From NCBI GenBank assembly GCA_965204665.1, contig OZ242002.1, positions 124,001 through 188,000 of the forward strand: a stretch of 64,000 nt of DNA, written 5' to 3'. Below, in pieces: positions 43,474 through 51,678 of this stretch (the first letter of the stretch is position 1; each line of letters opens with the position of its first letter). The position numbers and the translations under genes are program-made. Source of the DNA: Nemesobacter sp965204665. GTDB taxonomy: Bacteria; Desulfobacterota_D; UBA1144; Nemesobacterales; Nemesobacteraceae. A model generated the notes under the pieces. That model was not told the origin of the DNA and did no database searches. It was given only the letters and a program-made list of their open reading frames with translations.

Positions 43474-45075
43474 TCAAATACTGACTTCCGTAAGTTTTTT
43501 ATCCCTGTATATCATGCCGGTGAACACTCTCGCCACGATAAGGTTGCTGAACACCGTGGATACGATTCCTATCGACAATGTAGCCGCAAAACCTTTTACC
43601 GGCCCGCTTCCCAGCCAGAAAAGTATGAGTGCGGTAAGAAGTGTCGTTACGTTCGCATCAAGTATGGTCCACACGGACCTTGCGTATCCCGCATCAATTG
43701 ACTGGACCGCGGTTTTCCCGACCGCGAGTTCTTCCTTTATCCTCTCGAATATGATGATATTTCCATCAACCGCCATTCCGAGGGTAAGAACAAGTCCCGC
43801 GATTCCCGGAAGAGTAAGCGTGATCCCGAAAGCGGAGAGAAAACCCATTATGAAAAGTATGTTGAGCACCAAGGCCGCATTAGCCACCGCGCCTTGAAGT
43901 CTGTAGAAAAAGACCATAAACACAAGAACCAGTATACCGCCCACGATCATTGAAAGCCTGCCCTTATCTATGGAATCCTGCCCGAGCGACGGACCGACGG
44001 TTCTTTCCTGCTCAACCATCACCGGAACGGGAAGTGAACCGGAACGCAGAACCAACGCCAAGTCATTCGCCTGCTCCGTGGTGAATTCTCCCGTTATCGT
44101 TCCCTGATAGGTTATCCTGTCCTGAATCGTGGGAGCGGATTTCACGACTCCGTCAAGAACTATAGCCAGACGTTCACCGATATTCTGCTCGGTAAGTTTT
44201 CCAAATTTCGCGGCGCCGTCTCCCCTGAAGGTGAATGCGACCGCCGGTTCTCCGTAGTTGTCAAAACTTATTCTGGCATCGGACAGGTACTCTCCTGTTA
44301 CGCTAGCAATTTTCTCTGTAAGAAAGAATTTTTCGTTTTCATTCCCTGTAGCGCCCTCGTGGACAGAAAATCCTTTTTCAGCCGCATCATCATCAGTCTC
44401 AGCCTCTATTCCGGCGAGCAGGTTGTCATGTGACGCTCCCGTATCATGAACAATCTTAAATTCGAGAACGGCGGTTTTCTTTATGATGTTGACTATTCTC
44501 TCTCTGTCTTTTTTCGACGCGCCGGGAACCTGTACTAATATTCTGTCGTTACCCGAATCCTGTATACTGGGCTCCACAAGACCGAAATCTTTCACCCTGT
44601 TTTCTATTATCTGCTTCACCTGCTCAAGAGAATTCCGTTCGAGTTCAGACAGGTAGAAAGATTTTATAGAAAGAGTTAGAACAAGGCCGTCCGAGTTGAC
44701 GCTCATTCTTTGCCCGAACCGCTCAAGTGCGATTGAACGCGCCTTCTCCATGTCGGCGCCGGGGAAAAACCCCAAGGTAAGCGTTTTGCCGGAAACAGAT
44801 GAATTCTTTACGAGTATTCTGTCCTCTTTCAACTCGGACAGCAGAGACTGCTCGGCAAAAGCCATCTCCTGTTTTACCGACTCTTTAGACTCGACGCCCA
44901 GAAGAAGAAATATTCCCCCCTTGAGGTCAAGTCCGAGGCTTATCCCCTTGCTTGAAAAAACCTTTCCCCACCAGGGCGGAAGTTTGTCACCCATGAATGT
45001 CGGCGTAAGCAGTATAGCCGACAGAAAGGTGAAAAAGATTATTACTGAAACCGAGAGACGCGAGACGCGCTTCAT
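43474..45075 (-). CDS. secD: Protein translocase subunit SecD
   Basis: 533 residues. TM1 is followed by SLGLDLKGGIFLLLGV, the large periplasmic P1 domain (DRILVQVPGASKKDRERIVN), and the C-terminal membrane block LTLGMAVDGNIIIFERIKEEL with the functional Asp. It uses the proton motive force to help late steps of Sec export. It is in an operon with yajC upstream and secF downstream. Confidence 0.96.
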   Translation of the reverse strand: MKRVSRLSVSVIIFFTFLSAILLTPTFMGDKLPPWWGKVFSSKGISLGLDLKGGIFLLLGVESKESVKQEMAFAEQSLLSELKEDRILVKNSSVSGKTLTLGFFPGADMEKARSIALERFGQRMSVNSDGLVLTLSIKSFYLSELERNSLEQVKQIIENRVKDFGLVEPSIQDSGNDRILVQVPGASKKDRERIVNIIKKTAVLEFKIVHDTGASHDNLLAGIEAETDDDAAEKGFSVHEGATGNENEKFFLTEKIASVTGEYLSDARISFDNYGEPAVAFTFRGDGAAKFGKLTEQNIGERLAIVLDGVVKSAPTIQDRITYQGTITGEFTTEQANDLALVLRSGSLPVPVMVEQERTVGPSLGQDSIDKGRLSMIVGGILVLVFMVFFYRLQGAVANAALVLNILFIMGFLSAFGITLTLPGIAGLVLTLGMAVDGNIIIFERIKEELAVGKTAVQSIDAGYARSVWTILDANVTTLLTALILFWLGSGPVKGFAATLSIGIVSTVFSNLIVARVFTGMIYRDKKLTEVSI

Positions 45076-45087
45076 CAGATCAACCCC

Positions 45088-45471
45088 TCACTCCGTAGAT
45101 TTCCCGTCCCCCGACTTCGAATCGTCCGTGGAGGAACCGATTTTTTCAGAAACTGCCGAACGCGCCATCCTTATGTTTATTCCTTTCGCAATCTCGACCG
45201 TGAGCTCGTCGTCTTTAACACTGACAATTTTCCCGTAAATCCCACCGCTGGTAAGCACGCCGTCTCCTCTTTTTACCTCGGCAAGCATCTTCTTACGCTC
45301 ACGACTCTGCCTCTGCTGGGGTCTTATTATAAGAAAATAGAAAAGTCCGAATATAAGGACAAACGGCAGTATCGTCGAGGATATTGACCCGCCGCCGGAC
45401 TGAGTGCCCGGAGGCATGCAGGATGTCGCAATAACCGGCAATGCGGAAAAAACTATGACAAGATTTCTCAA
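45088..45471 (-). CDS. yajC: Preprotein translocase accessory subunit YajC
   Basis: 127 residues with one membrane helix (ILPFVLIFGLFYFLIIRPQQ, containing the family-typical RPQQ) and the compact KRGDGVLTSGGIYGKIVSV domain. The start is a TTG (45471) with GGAGG 8 bases upstream. The N-terminus looks like a lipoprotein signal (VIATSC then MPPG), which is longer than in E. coli. The order tgt-yajC-secD-secF is conserved in many bacteria. Confidence 0.92.
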   Translation of the reverse strand: MRNLVIVFSALPVIATSCMPPGTQSGGGSISSTILPFVLIFGLFYFLIIRPQQRQSRERKKMLAEVKRGDGVLTSGGIYGKIVSVKDDELTVEIAKGINIRMARSAVSEKIGSSTDDSKSGDGKSTE

Positions 45472-45474
45472 TTT

Positions 45475-46581
45475 TTATTCCTCCCAAGCACTAAGAAATT
45501 CCGAGTGAAATTCCCGGAACCTACCGTTGTCTATTGATTTCCTTATCTTTGTCATCAGTTCAGAGTAATAGTGGAGATTGTGAAGGGTCAGCAGCTGAAG
45601 AGAGAGAATCTCTCCCGCCATGAATATATGCCTCAGGTATGACTTTGAAAAATTTGCGCACGTATAACAACTACATTCCTCGTCAAGCGCAGAGCGGTCA
45701 TACGCGTAACGGGAATTTTTTATAACCACTTTTCCTCCGCTTGTAAAGAGAGTTCCGTTTCTTGCGTTGCGCGTCGGGATGACGCAGTCAAAAAGATCAA
45801 CCCCGAGAGCAACTCCTCTGACTATGTCTCGGGGGGTTCCGATTCCCATCAAGTATCTGAGTTTGTCCTTCGGCAGGATCTGCGTACAGAGTTCAGTGAT
45901 TTCAAAAGTCGCACTGCCCGACTCACCTATTCCCAGCCCCCCTATTGAATAGCCGTCAAAATCCATCTCCACAAGTTGCTCTGCGCTGCGCGCCCGCAGA
46001 TCTTGATAAACTCCTCCCTGAACAATGCCGAAAAGAGCGGTTGCGGGGTTCTTTCTAGCCTGCTTGCACAGATAGGCCCAGCGCGTCGTGAGTGCCAGAG
46101 ACTTTTCCACATAATCGTAGGAAGAGTTATGAGACGGACACTCATCAAAGCACATCATCACATCAGAACCCAGCGCCTCCTGAGCATCTATGGATGTTTG
46201 AGGTGAAAAAAAATGCTCGCTCCCATCTATGTGGGAACGGAAAGAGACCCCATGTTCCGTGATCTTTCTGCTTTTCGCCAGACTCAGAACCTGAAACCCG
46301 CCGCTATCGGTGACAATAACCCCGTCCCACGACATGAAATCGTGAAGCCCGCCCATCCGATTTACGGTCTCCACTCCGGGTCTTAAGTAGAGATGGTAGG
46401 CATTTGTTATCAGTATCTGAAAACCCAAGCGGCCAAGTTCCCGAGGAGTGATGGCCTTTGCCGCCGCCCGGGTGGCCACGGGCATAAAAGACGGTGTCTT
46501 TACAACTCCATGTCGTGTGCGGATCTCTCCGAGCCTGGCCAAACCGCAATTTTTGTTCCCGACAACTGTGAATTCGTACAT
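45475..46581 (-). CDS. tgt: Queuine tRNA-ribosyltransferase
   Basis: About 368 residues from ATG 46581 (MYEFTVVGNKNCGLARLGEI); the longer frame to 46662 overlaps dapB and is unlikely. It exchanges G34 for preQ1 in GUN-anticodon tRNAs. Catalytic regions are VIVTDSGGFQVLSL and GVDLFDCVIPTRNARNG; zinc ligands are in DEECSCYTCANFSKSYLRH. It heads the yajC-secDF run. dapB ends only 23 bases upstream. Confidence 0.94.
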   Translation of the reverse strand: MYEFTVVGNKNCGLARLGEIRTRHGVVKTPSFMPVATRAAAKAITPRELGRLGFQILITNAYHLYLRPGVETVNRMGGLHDFMSWDGVIVTDSGGFQVLSLAKSRKITEHGVSFRSHIDGSEHFFSPQTSIDAQEALGSDVMMCFDECPSHNSSYDYVEKSLALTTRWAYLCKQARKNPATALFGIVQGGVYQDLRARSAEQLVEMDFDGYSIGGLGIGESGSATFEITELCTQILPKDKLRYLMGIGTPRDIVRGVALGVDLFDCVIPTRNARNGTLFTSGGKVVIKNSRYAYDRSALDEECSCYTCANFSKSYLRHIFMAGEILSLQLLTLHNLHYYSELMTKIRKSIDNGRFREFHSEFLSAWEE

Positions 46582-46604
46582 TACGAGATGGAAGGATATG
46601 CGGG

Positions 46605-47405
46605 TCAGAACCCCAGAACATCGCGCATAGTGTAGATTCGGGGAGATTTTCCGACTATCCACTCCGCCGCTCGAAGCGCTCCCAGAGAAAAGTTCTCTCT
46701 TGCAGTCGCCCTGTGGGAAAGTTCAATTCTTTCTCCATCACCCAGAAACATAACCGTGTGGTCTCCTACCACATCCCCCCCGCGAATCGTCTGGATTCCT
46801 ATCTCACCCTTCGGACGCGCGCCTATTCTTCCATATCTCTCATATCTCGCCGCATCCGAAAGTTCAGTTCCGAGACCATCGGCGACGGCTTCAGCGAGAG
46901 CGAGAGAGGTTCCGCTGGGAGAATCGGTCTTTTTCCTGTGGTGAGCCTCCACGATTTCCGCGTCATAAGTATCTCCGAGACAAGCCGCCACCTGCCTTGA
47001 AACCTCAATGAGCATATTTATTCCGACACTCATGTTGGGAGCAAAAACGCAAGGAATACTGGGGAGTAAAAAAAGCAGTTTCTCTCTCTGCTCAGGGGAA
47101 AAACCGGTTGTGCCTATCACCATGGGGATTGAGTTCCGGACCGAGTGCTCGGCGTGGGCAAGAGTTGCCTCGGGAGATGTGAAGTCTATTATGACATCAG
47201 CATCTGCAGCCGCATCCGATATTTCTTCGCTTATTTTTAACCCTGAGTCCATGTCTGCGACGAATTCCCGCATCTCACAACCGATAGATCTGTGACCGGT
47301 TGCTTCCGTCGCGCCGACAATTTCCATATCCGTCCGCCCTGCGGCAACGGATGCTATGCTTTTCCCCATCCGTCCGCACACCCCCGTTATCGCAATCTTT
47401 ATCAC
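46605..47405 (-). CDS. dapB: 4-hydroxy-tetrahydrodipicolinate reductase
   Basis: A lysine/diaminopimelate pathway enzyme, 266 residues. The Rossmann motif is IAITGVCGRMGKSIASVA. The catalytic segment EIVEAHHRKKTDSPSGTSLA has the conserved His pair and Lys. The C-terminal part is IQTIRGGDVVGDHTVMF. The start codon is GTG (47405), 1 base after the stop of the upstream lipoprotein gene. Confidence 0.95.
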   Translation of the reverse strand: MIKIAITGVCGRMGKSIASVAAGRTDMEIVGATEATGHRSIGCEMREFVADMDSGLKISEEISDAAADADVIIDFTSPEATLAHAEHSVRNSIPMVIGTTGFSPEQREKLLFLLPSIPCVFAPNMSVGINMLIEVSRQVAACLGDTYDAEIVEAHHRKKTDSPSGTSLALAEAVADGLGTELSDAARYERYGRIGARPKGEIGIQTIRGGDVVGDHTVMFLGDGERIELSHRATARENFSLGALRAAEWIVGKSPRIYTMRDVLGF

Positions 47406-47406
47406 G

Positions 47407-47880
47407 TTATTTTTCCTCTATTTGACTTTCGGGAACATATCTGCAGTTCTCAATACATGTGTCTCGTATTATCTTCCATCTGTTTCCGTGTATTAAAAGG
47501 TCGTAACTGTTTCTGTACCTGGCATTACGCCTACCGCTTTCTCCCGGGTTTATGTATTCAACCTCAACCTCAGCTACAACTATCGCCGTGTCTCGGAAAA
47601 GCTGAGTTGCCAAAACCCTGTAGTCTATTATTTTAATGCTGTAATTTTCATAAAAAAGTTTCAGTCGACTTACGTAGCCTTCGCGGTCGGAAGATATTGT
47701 GTGGATGTTATCAAACGCAGATGAAAAATCCTGTTCCTTGAGAGCCTGCAGAAATGAAGCAACCACAGAGGTCGCCGAGACGTTCGGCGGCTTCCTGGAT
47801 GTTCGGTAAGAATCGTCCACCGGAACGGCGCAGGAAACGCACAGAAGCAGAAATACGCAGCAACAACAGATATTTCTCAT
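47407..47880 (-). CDS. Small lipoprotein, NTF2-like
   Basis: 157 residues with a cysteine-rich signal (MRNICCCCVFLLLCVSCAVP); the probable lipidated Cys is in LCVSC. The mature part VVASFLQALKEQDFSSAFDN then DREGYVSRLKLFYENY has the helix pattern of NTF2/SnoaL-like folds, followed by strands TAIVVAEVEVEYINPG and NSYDLLIHGNRWKIIRD. No active site is recognised. It is translationally close to dapB (1 base). Confidence 0.7.
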   Translation of the reverse strand: MRNICCCCVFLLLCVSCAVPVDDSYRTSRKPPNVSATSVVASFLQALKEQDFSSAFDNIHTISSDREGYVSRLKLFYENYSIKIIDYRVLATQLFRDTAIVVAEVEVEYINPGESGRRNARYRNSYDLLIHGNRWKIIRDTCIENCRYVPESQIEEK

Positions 47881-47994
47881 GAATTTTTACGAAGAAAAAT
47901 CATTATGACGGCTTAAGAAGTTAAATGAGAACCGCTATACAGGCAAGTTCTAAGATACACAACGGAAGTTGGAACCGTCAATCGGGGTGACGAA

Positions 47995-48867
47995 ATGAAA
48001 AGCATGACCGGATTCGGAGAATCATCCGCTCCTACCGAGATCGGCAGGGTCCTTGTGGATATAAGATCTGAAAATCACAGGTTTCTTGATGTCAAGGTGA
48101 TAGTTCCGGAACATCTTGTACGGATGGAGAGCGCAATCGACGACATAATTAAAAACTGCATAAGCAGAGGAAGACTCAAACTCAGGCTTTCCGTCCAGAC
48201 CAACCAGAAGGAAAAACAAAAAATTGTCGAGAAAAGAATGCGGGAGAATTATGAATCTCTGCGAAAAATCAGTTCCGACCTCGGACTCCGGAACGAAATA
48301 AGGATTGAGCATCTGATCATGATGGAAAACCAGCTCGGCTCAAGCGGGCCCGCGGAGATTTCAGAGAAAGCAGAAGCGACAATAAAGGACACGGTAAGAA
48401 AGGCGCTTGAGCGGTTTGACAGAAGCAGAGAAGTCGAAGGGAAAAAACTTGAAAAAACCGTACTCAGGCGTATGGAAGCAATAAAGGAATCCGTGACAGC
48501 GATTAGAAAAGAGCGTAAGGCATTTGTGAAGAAATCGGAAAAAAAAACTAAGGAAAAAACGGAAAAACTGTTTTCCTCAAGACACAGAGTCGACCCGCTG
48601 TTTTATCATGAAGCGGCGGCGATAATCACTGAAAAAACCGAAATTGACGAAGAGATCGTCAGGCTCGGGGTGCACCTCTCCAAATTCAGGAAGACGGCGA
48701 AGAAAAAGGGGATTGTCGGAAAGGAACTTGATTTTCTTCTTCAGGAAATGAATAGGGAAGCGGGAACCATATCCGCAAAATGCAAAGATGCCGAAATTTC
48801 TCATCTCACCATAAGGATAAGGCTTGAACTCGAAAAAATACGCGAGCAGATCCAGAATATCGAATAG
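47995..48867 (+). CDS. yicC: YicC/YloC family endoribonuclease-like protein
   Basis: 290 residues. The family start MKSMTGFGESSAPTEIGRVL and SENHRFLDVKVIVPEHL are clear. The C-terminal DUF1732 part has VDPLFYHEAAAIITEKTEID then EEIVRLGVHLSKFRK and GKELDFLLQEMNREAGTISA. Members act in RNA turnover. The central region is a long charged helix. gmk, its usual neighbour, is absent. Confidence 0.93.
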   Translation: MKSMTGFGESSAPTEIGRVLVDIRSENHRFLDVKVIVPEHLVRMESAIDDIIKNCISRGRLKLRLSVQTNQKEKQKIVEKRMRENYESLRKISSDLGLRNEIRIEHLIMMENQLGSSGPAEISEKAEATIKDTVRKALERFDRSREVEGKKLEKTVLRRMEAIKESVTAIRKERKAFVKKSEKKTKEKTEKLFSSRHRVDPLFYHEAAAIITEKTEIDEEIVRLGVHLSKFRKTAKKKGIVGKELDFLLQEMNREAGTISAKCKDAEISHLTIRIRLELEKIREQIQNIE

Positions 48868-49042
48868 TTAAGAAAACCATGCTCATCCGCTATGATAAAC
48901 CATGGTTTCCGTACATTCAGCTTCATCTCGATTAAGGATAACCGTTCGGTCAAGGCGTGGTGAATGAGTGTTTTCAGCGGTCGAGGATTCGCTTCCAGTT
49001 CCTGCGAAGCGATTTCAGCCGGATGTCCTTTTGGGGTTATCT

Positions 49043-49600
49043 TTAACCGTCACAGACGGCGTCAAACAGTAATTCTCCAATTGTACCGGAGAAAACCTGC
49101 GTCCAACCTCTTTCATCTAAGGTATAATCGTCTCGGTAGAGTACTTTTTGGGTTAGGTCTTTTCCAATAACCGTTTTATAGGACCTTCTGTCTTTTTCAC
49201 AGTCGTTTATCGTAAGAAGTTCTGTCCAAACTTCAGGGTAGTCGCCGTCTTGGCGTGATTGCGCTTCAGTGTAGGTCCATAGTTCCCAAGCAAGTTGGTA
49301 ACCAGTTATCTCATCTTCCGTTATGGAATTGTAGTCGGTATAAACTCTGTGACCGAGGGGATTATTATTGGCATCCGATGCCTGCCCTAGATAAGACCAC
49401 CTTACTGGCACTAGGCGGGGAAATCCATCCTCATCAAGTAGGTCAGGAAAACCTGCCACAGGTCCACCTGCATCTTCTTTAGGTCCTGTCTTTTTTGGTG
49501 GATTTACCGGTGGGGTTATCGGTGTCCCCGACCCGTCCCCGTCACCACCACAGCTTACGACAAATAACAACAAGGCAAAGACAATAAATAACCTTTTCAT
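49043..49600 (-). CDS. Adhesin-E-like lipoprotein, second of tandem pair
   Basis: 185 residues. The signal ends in lipobox FVVSC followed by GGDGDGSGTPITPP, a flexible spacer. The domain begins at VRWSYLGQAS and includes HRVYTDYNSITEDEITGYQ, WTYTEAQSRQDGDYPEVWTE, a Cys in NDCEKDRRSYKTV and the ending VFSGTIGELLFDAVCDG. The Trp start, the D-x-x-S/T-I strand, the DCE segment and the GTIGE-x-L-x-x-VC ending resemble the surface-adhesin protein E family (inference). It is a paralogue of the gene at 49613-50089, 12 bases away, so the two form one operon under the G8 promoter. Confidence 0.72.
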   Translation of the reverse strand: MKRLFIVFALLLFVVSCGGDGDGSGTPITPPVNPPKKTGPKEDAGGPVAGFPDLLDEDGFPRLVPVRWSYLGQASDANNNPLGHRVYTDYNSITEDEITGYQLAWELWTYTEAQSRQDGDYPEVWTELLTINDCEKDRRSYKTVIGKDLTQKVLYRDDYTLDERGWTQVFSGTIGELLFDAVCDG

Positions 49601-49612
49601 GGTAGTTTTTCC

Positions 49613-50089
49613 TTATCTATCACAGACATAGTCAAGATGGCTCTCGCTTAGTGTCCCCGGGATCACAGGCTCCCATGTGGGAAAGGGATTACTGCCTTTA
49701 CTAACGATCAATCCAAATTTGTCTCTATTGACAAAGGTCAGCACTGCTTTTTGGTTGTTTTCGCAGTCGGTGCGCTCAAGTAATTCAACCCAGACAACAG
49801 GAAAAACGCCTTGTTGTCGTGATGCTGCTTCGGTGGCGACCAGTAGAATCCAAGAAGTTATATATCCGGTTGTTTCGTCTTCCTTTATGGTATCAATGGC
49901 AATGTAAAGTTTTGCTAACCCCTCTGGATTCGCGTCAATCTGAGTCCAACGATCGGGCACGCTGGGGAAACCATCATTACCAGTTCTGTCAGGAACTTCA
50001 CCCGTCGGAGTTCCCGAACTTTCATTATCGGAACCGCCACAACTAGAAATAAAGAACAGACACATAAATAAAACAACAGATAATCTCAC
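49613..50089 (-). CDS. Adhesin-E-like lipoprotein, first of tandem pair
   Basis: About 158 residues from GTG 50089 (MRLSVVLFMCLFFISSC); the longer frame starts with TTG 50110 inside the Shine-Dalgarno (GGAGGAG) and is unlikely. The lipobox FISSC is followed by GGSDNESSGTPTGEVP. The domain matches its neighbour: VPDRWTQIDANPEGLAKLY, IDTIKEDETTGYITSW, TEAASRQQGVFPVVWVELL, TDCENNQKAVLTFV and the ending VIPGTLSESHLDYVCDR. It is driven by the promoter at 50126-50151, whose spacer is poly-G. A role as a surface protein is inferred. Confidence 0.72.
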   Translation of the reverse strand: MRLSVVLFMCLFFISSCGGSDNESSGTPTGEVPDRTGNDGFPSVPDRWTQIDANPEGLAKLYIAIDTIKEDETTGYITSWILLVATEAASRQQGVFPVVWVELLERTDCENNQKAVLTFVNRDKFGLIVSKGSNPFPTWEPVIPGTLSESHLDYVCDR

Positions 50090-50125
50090 GCCAATTATTA
50101 ACTCCTCCAAGTCTTTTTTTATCCA

Positions 50126-50151
50126 ATTTTACCCCCCCCTATTTAAGTCAA
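50126..50151 (-). promoter_or_regulatory. Putative phase-variable promoter with G8 spacer
   Basis: On the minus strand TTGACT (50151-50146) and TAAAAT (50131-50126) are separated by 14 bases: TAAATA plus eight G (C8 at 50132-50139 on the plus strand). GGAGGAG and the lipoprotein start follow about 25-40 bases later. The -35 flank CCTTGACTT and the layout are shared with 19958-19984. A 14-base spacer should be weak; three more G would give 17. Confidence 0.7.
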
Positions 50152-50186
50152 GGGCAAGCGTTCGGTTTAGACTGGTCTGCGTTGGA

Positions 50187-50324
50187 GTGTACCGATATAA
50201 GGTCAAAGGTTCAGGGTGCGAAGATCTTAAAGAAACTGGATATTCGGACGATAAGGTCTCACGGGTTGTCTGTCTGGGAAATGAAGAGAACACAATCAGG
50301 ATCACCAGTGACGCAAATGGCTAG
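50187..50324 (+). CDS. Possible 45-residue ORF, unrecognised
   Basis: GTG 50187 opens a frame reading VYRYKVKGSGCEDLKETGYS then DDKVSRVVCLGNEENTIRIT and a TAG at 50322. The composition is protein-like but there is no Shine-Dalgarno and I recognise no family. The frame is also open upstream of the GTG, so it may be the 3' end of a lost gene. Confidence 0.25.
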   Translation: MYRYKVKGSGCEDLKETGYSDDKVSRVVCLGNEENTIRITSDANG

Positions 50325-50700
50325 GAACAAACACAAACAGAGAACAGTGAAACGACAAAAAGTAAACAATCGATGTCTTCGGCATCATCATTCGATGAAA
50401 GAACATCCATATCAATAGGCACGCTATGGATGTTAACCGGCCTAAAAAAAGTTTGATGGGCCAGAATTATCAGTTTCTACATGCTTGGAGGGGGGTATTT
50501 CAGGACAAATTACTTAAAGAAACCATCCCTTAACCGAACGGTTACGATTAAGGCATCCTGTAAAACCGATTGTCCAAAAGAAGCAGTTCTCCCGTCATTG
50601 AACACTTAAGTTCAGATCAGAAGAAAGCAACATCCCCTCAAACTTTAAGAACGGCTGCAACGCAATACCTCTTTGGGTTTAACGGGCAGGTTTTGAAAAA
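50325..50700. other. Intergenic stretch with a 10-bp inverted repeat
   Basis: About 375 bases before sucD without a clear gene. It holds a perfect inverted repeat AACATCCATA (50402-50411) / TATGGATGTT (50425-50434) with a 13-base loop and no T run after it. A G6 tract lies at 50490-50495. Confidence 0.45.
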
Positions 50701-50762
50701 GAAGCACAACTGTGTTACTGTATCGCCGTCAGAGAACCAAACTAATTCCGGGAGAAAAGAAA

Positions 50763-51632
50763 ATCAGCGTTCTAGTCAACAAGGATTCGAAAGTTCTGGT
50801 ACAGGGAATCACGGGTAGTTCAGGACTTTTTCACGCGACGCAGTGCAGAGAATACGGAACAAACATCGCGGGTGGAGTTACACCCGGCAAAGGGGGAACA
50901 ACAGTTGAAGGATTTCGGGTCTTTGACACCATGACAGAAGCCGTAAAGGAAACGGGAGCGGATGTCTCGCTTGTGTTTGTTCCCGCGGCGTTTGCCATGG
51001 ATTCGATTCTTGAATCCGTCGATTCCGGCGTGCAGCTTGTTATATGCATAACAGAAGGAATTCCAACTTTGGACATAGTCAGAGTAAAGGAATACATGAG
51101 AGGTTCCTCTGCGCGGCTGCTGGGTCCCAACTGCCCCGGTGCCATAACTCCGGGAGAAACTAAAGTCGGAATCATGCCGGGATACATACACAAACCGGGA
51201 AGAGTGGGAATAATTTCAAGAAGCGGAACTCTCACTTATGAGGCGGTCTGGCAGCTCACCAATCTCGGCATAGGACAGTCCACTTGTCTCGGCATAGGTG
51301 GAGACCCTGTGATAGGAACCACTTTCATCGACGCACTCTCGCTCTTCGAGGACGACACGGACACGGACGCGGTGATAATGATAGGGGAAATCGGCGGGTC
51401 GGACGAAGAAGAGGCAGCTGAGTTCATAAGCGAGAATTTCACAAAACCCATAGCGGCCTTCATAGCCGGAGCCACCGCACCTAAGGGAAAAAGGATGGGG
51501 CATGCGGGAGCTATTATATCCGGTAGTTCAGGAAGCGCTGAGGACAAGTTCAAAGCCCTTGAACGGGCGGGAGTGATGATCTGCAAAAGCCCGGCAGAAA
51601 TGGGGGATACGCTTAAAAGTACGATTTCGTAA
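50763..51632 (+). CDS. sucD: Succinyl-CoA synthetase alpha subunit
   Basis: About 289 residues; forms succinyl-CoA synthetase with SucC. The N-terminal CoA-binding Rossmann segment is SVLVNKDSKVLVQGITGSSG. The phosphohistidine region is GKRMGHAGAIISGSSGSAED, with His in GHAGA, and GPNCPGAITPGETKVGIMPG is also typical. Homologues start at SVLVNKDS; here the preceding codon is ATC (50763) with GGGAG about 7 bases upstream. The nearest standard in-frame start is GTG 50712, without a Shine-Dalgarno. Either an unusual ATC start or a point change is implied. sucC is 10 kb away on the other strand. Confidence 0.9.
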   Translation: MSVLVNKDSKVLVQGITGSSGLFHATQCREYGTNIAGGVTPGKGGTTVEGFRVFDTMTEAVKETGADVSLVFVPAAFAMDSILESVDSGVQLVICITEGIPTLDIVRVKEYMRGSSARLLGPNCPGAITPGETKVGIMPGYIHKPGRVGIISRSGTLTYEAVWQLTNLGIGQSTCLGIGGDPVIGTTFIDALSLFEDDTDTDAVIMIGEIGGSDEEEAAEFISENFTKPIAAFIAGATAPKGKRMGHAGAIISGSSGSAEDKFKALERAGVMICKSPAEMGDTLKSTIS

Positions 51633-51678
51633 ACTTCAGCGAAGTCCGCAGTTATGAAGCAACTACTCTTCCGTCTTT

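Noticed and set aside
48874..48908. AAACCATG / CATGGTTT inverted repeat after yicC considered as a terminator
   Set aside because: The loop is about 18 bases, the stem is only 8 bp and AT-rich, and no T run follows.
50490..50495. G6 tract considered as a fourth phase-variable promoter
   Set aside because: It is only six G, with no -35/-10 boxes at either side and no gene start within 200 bases.
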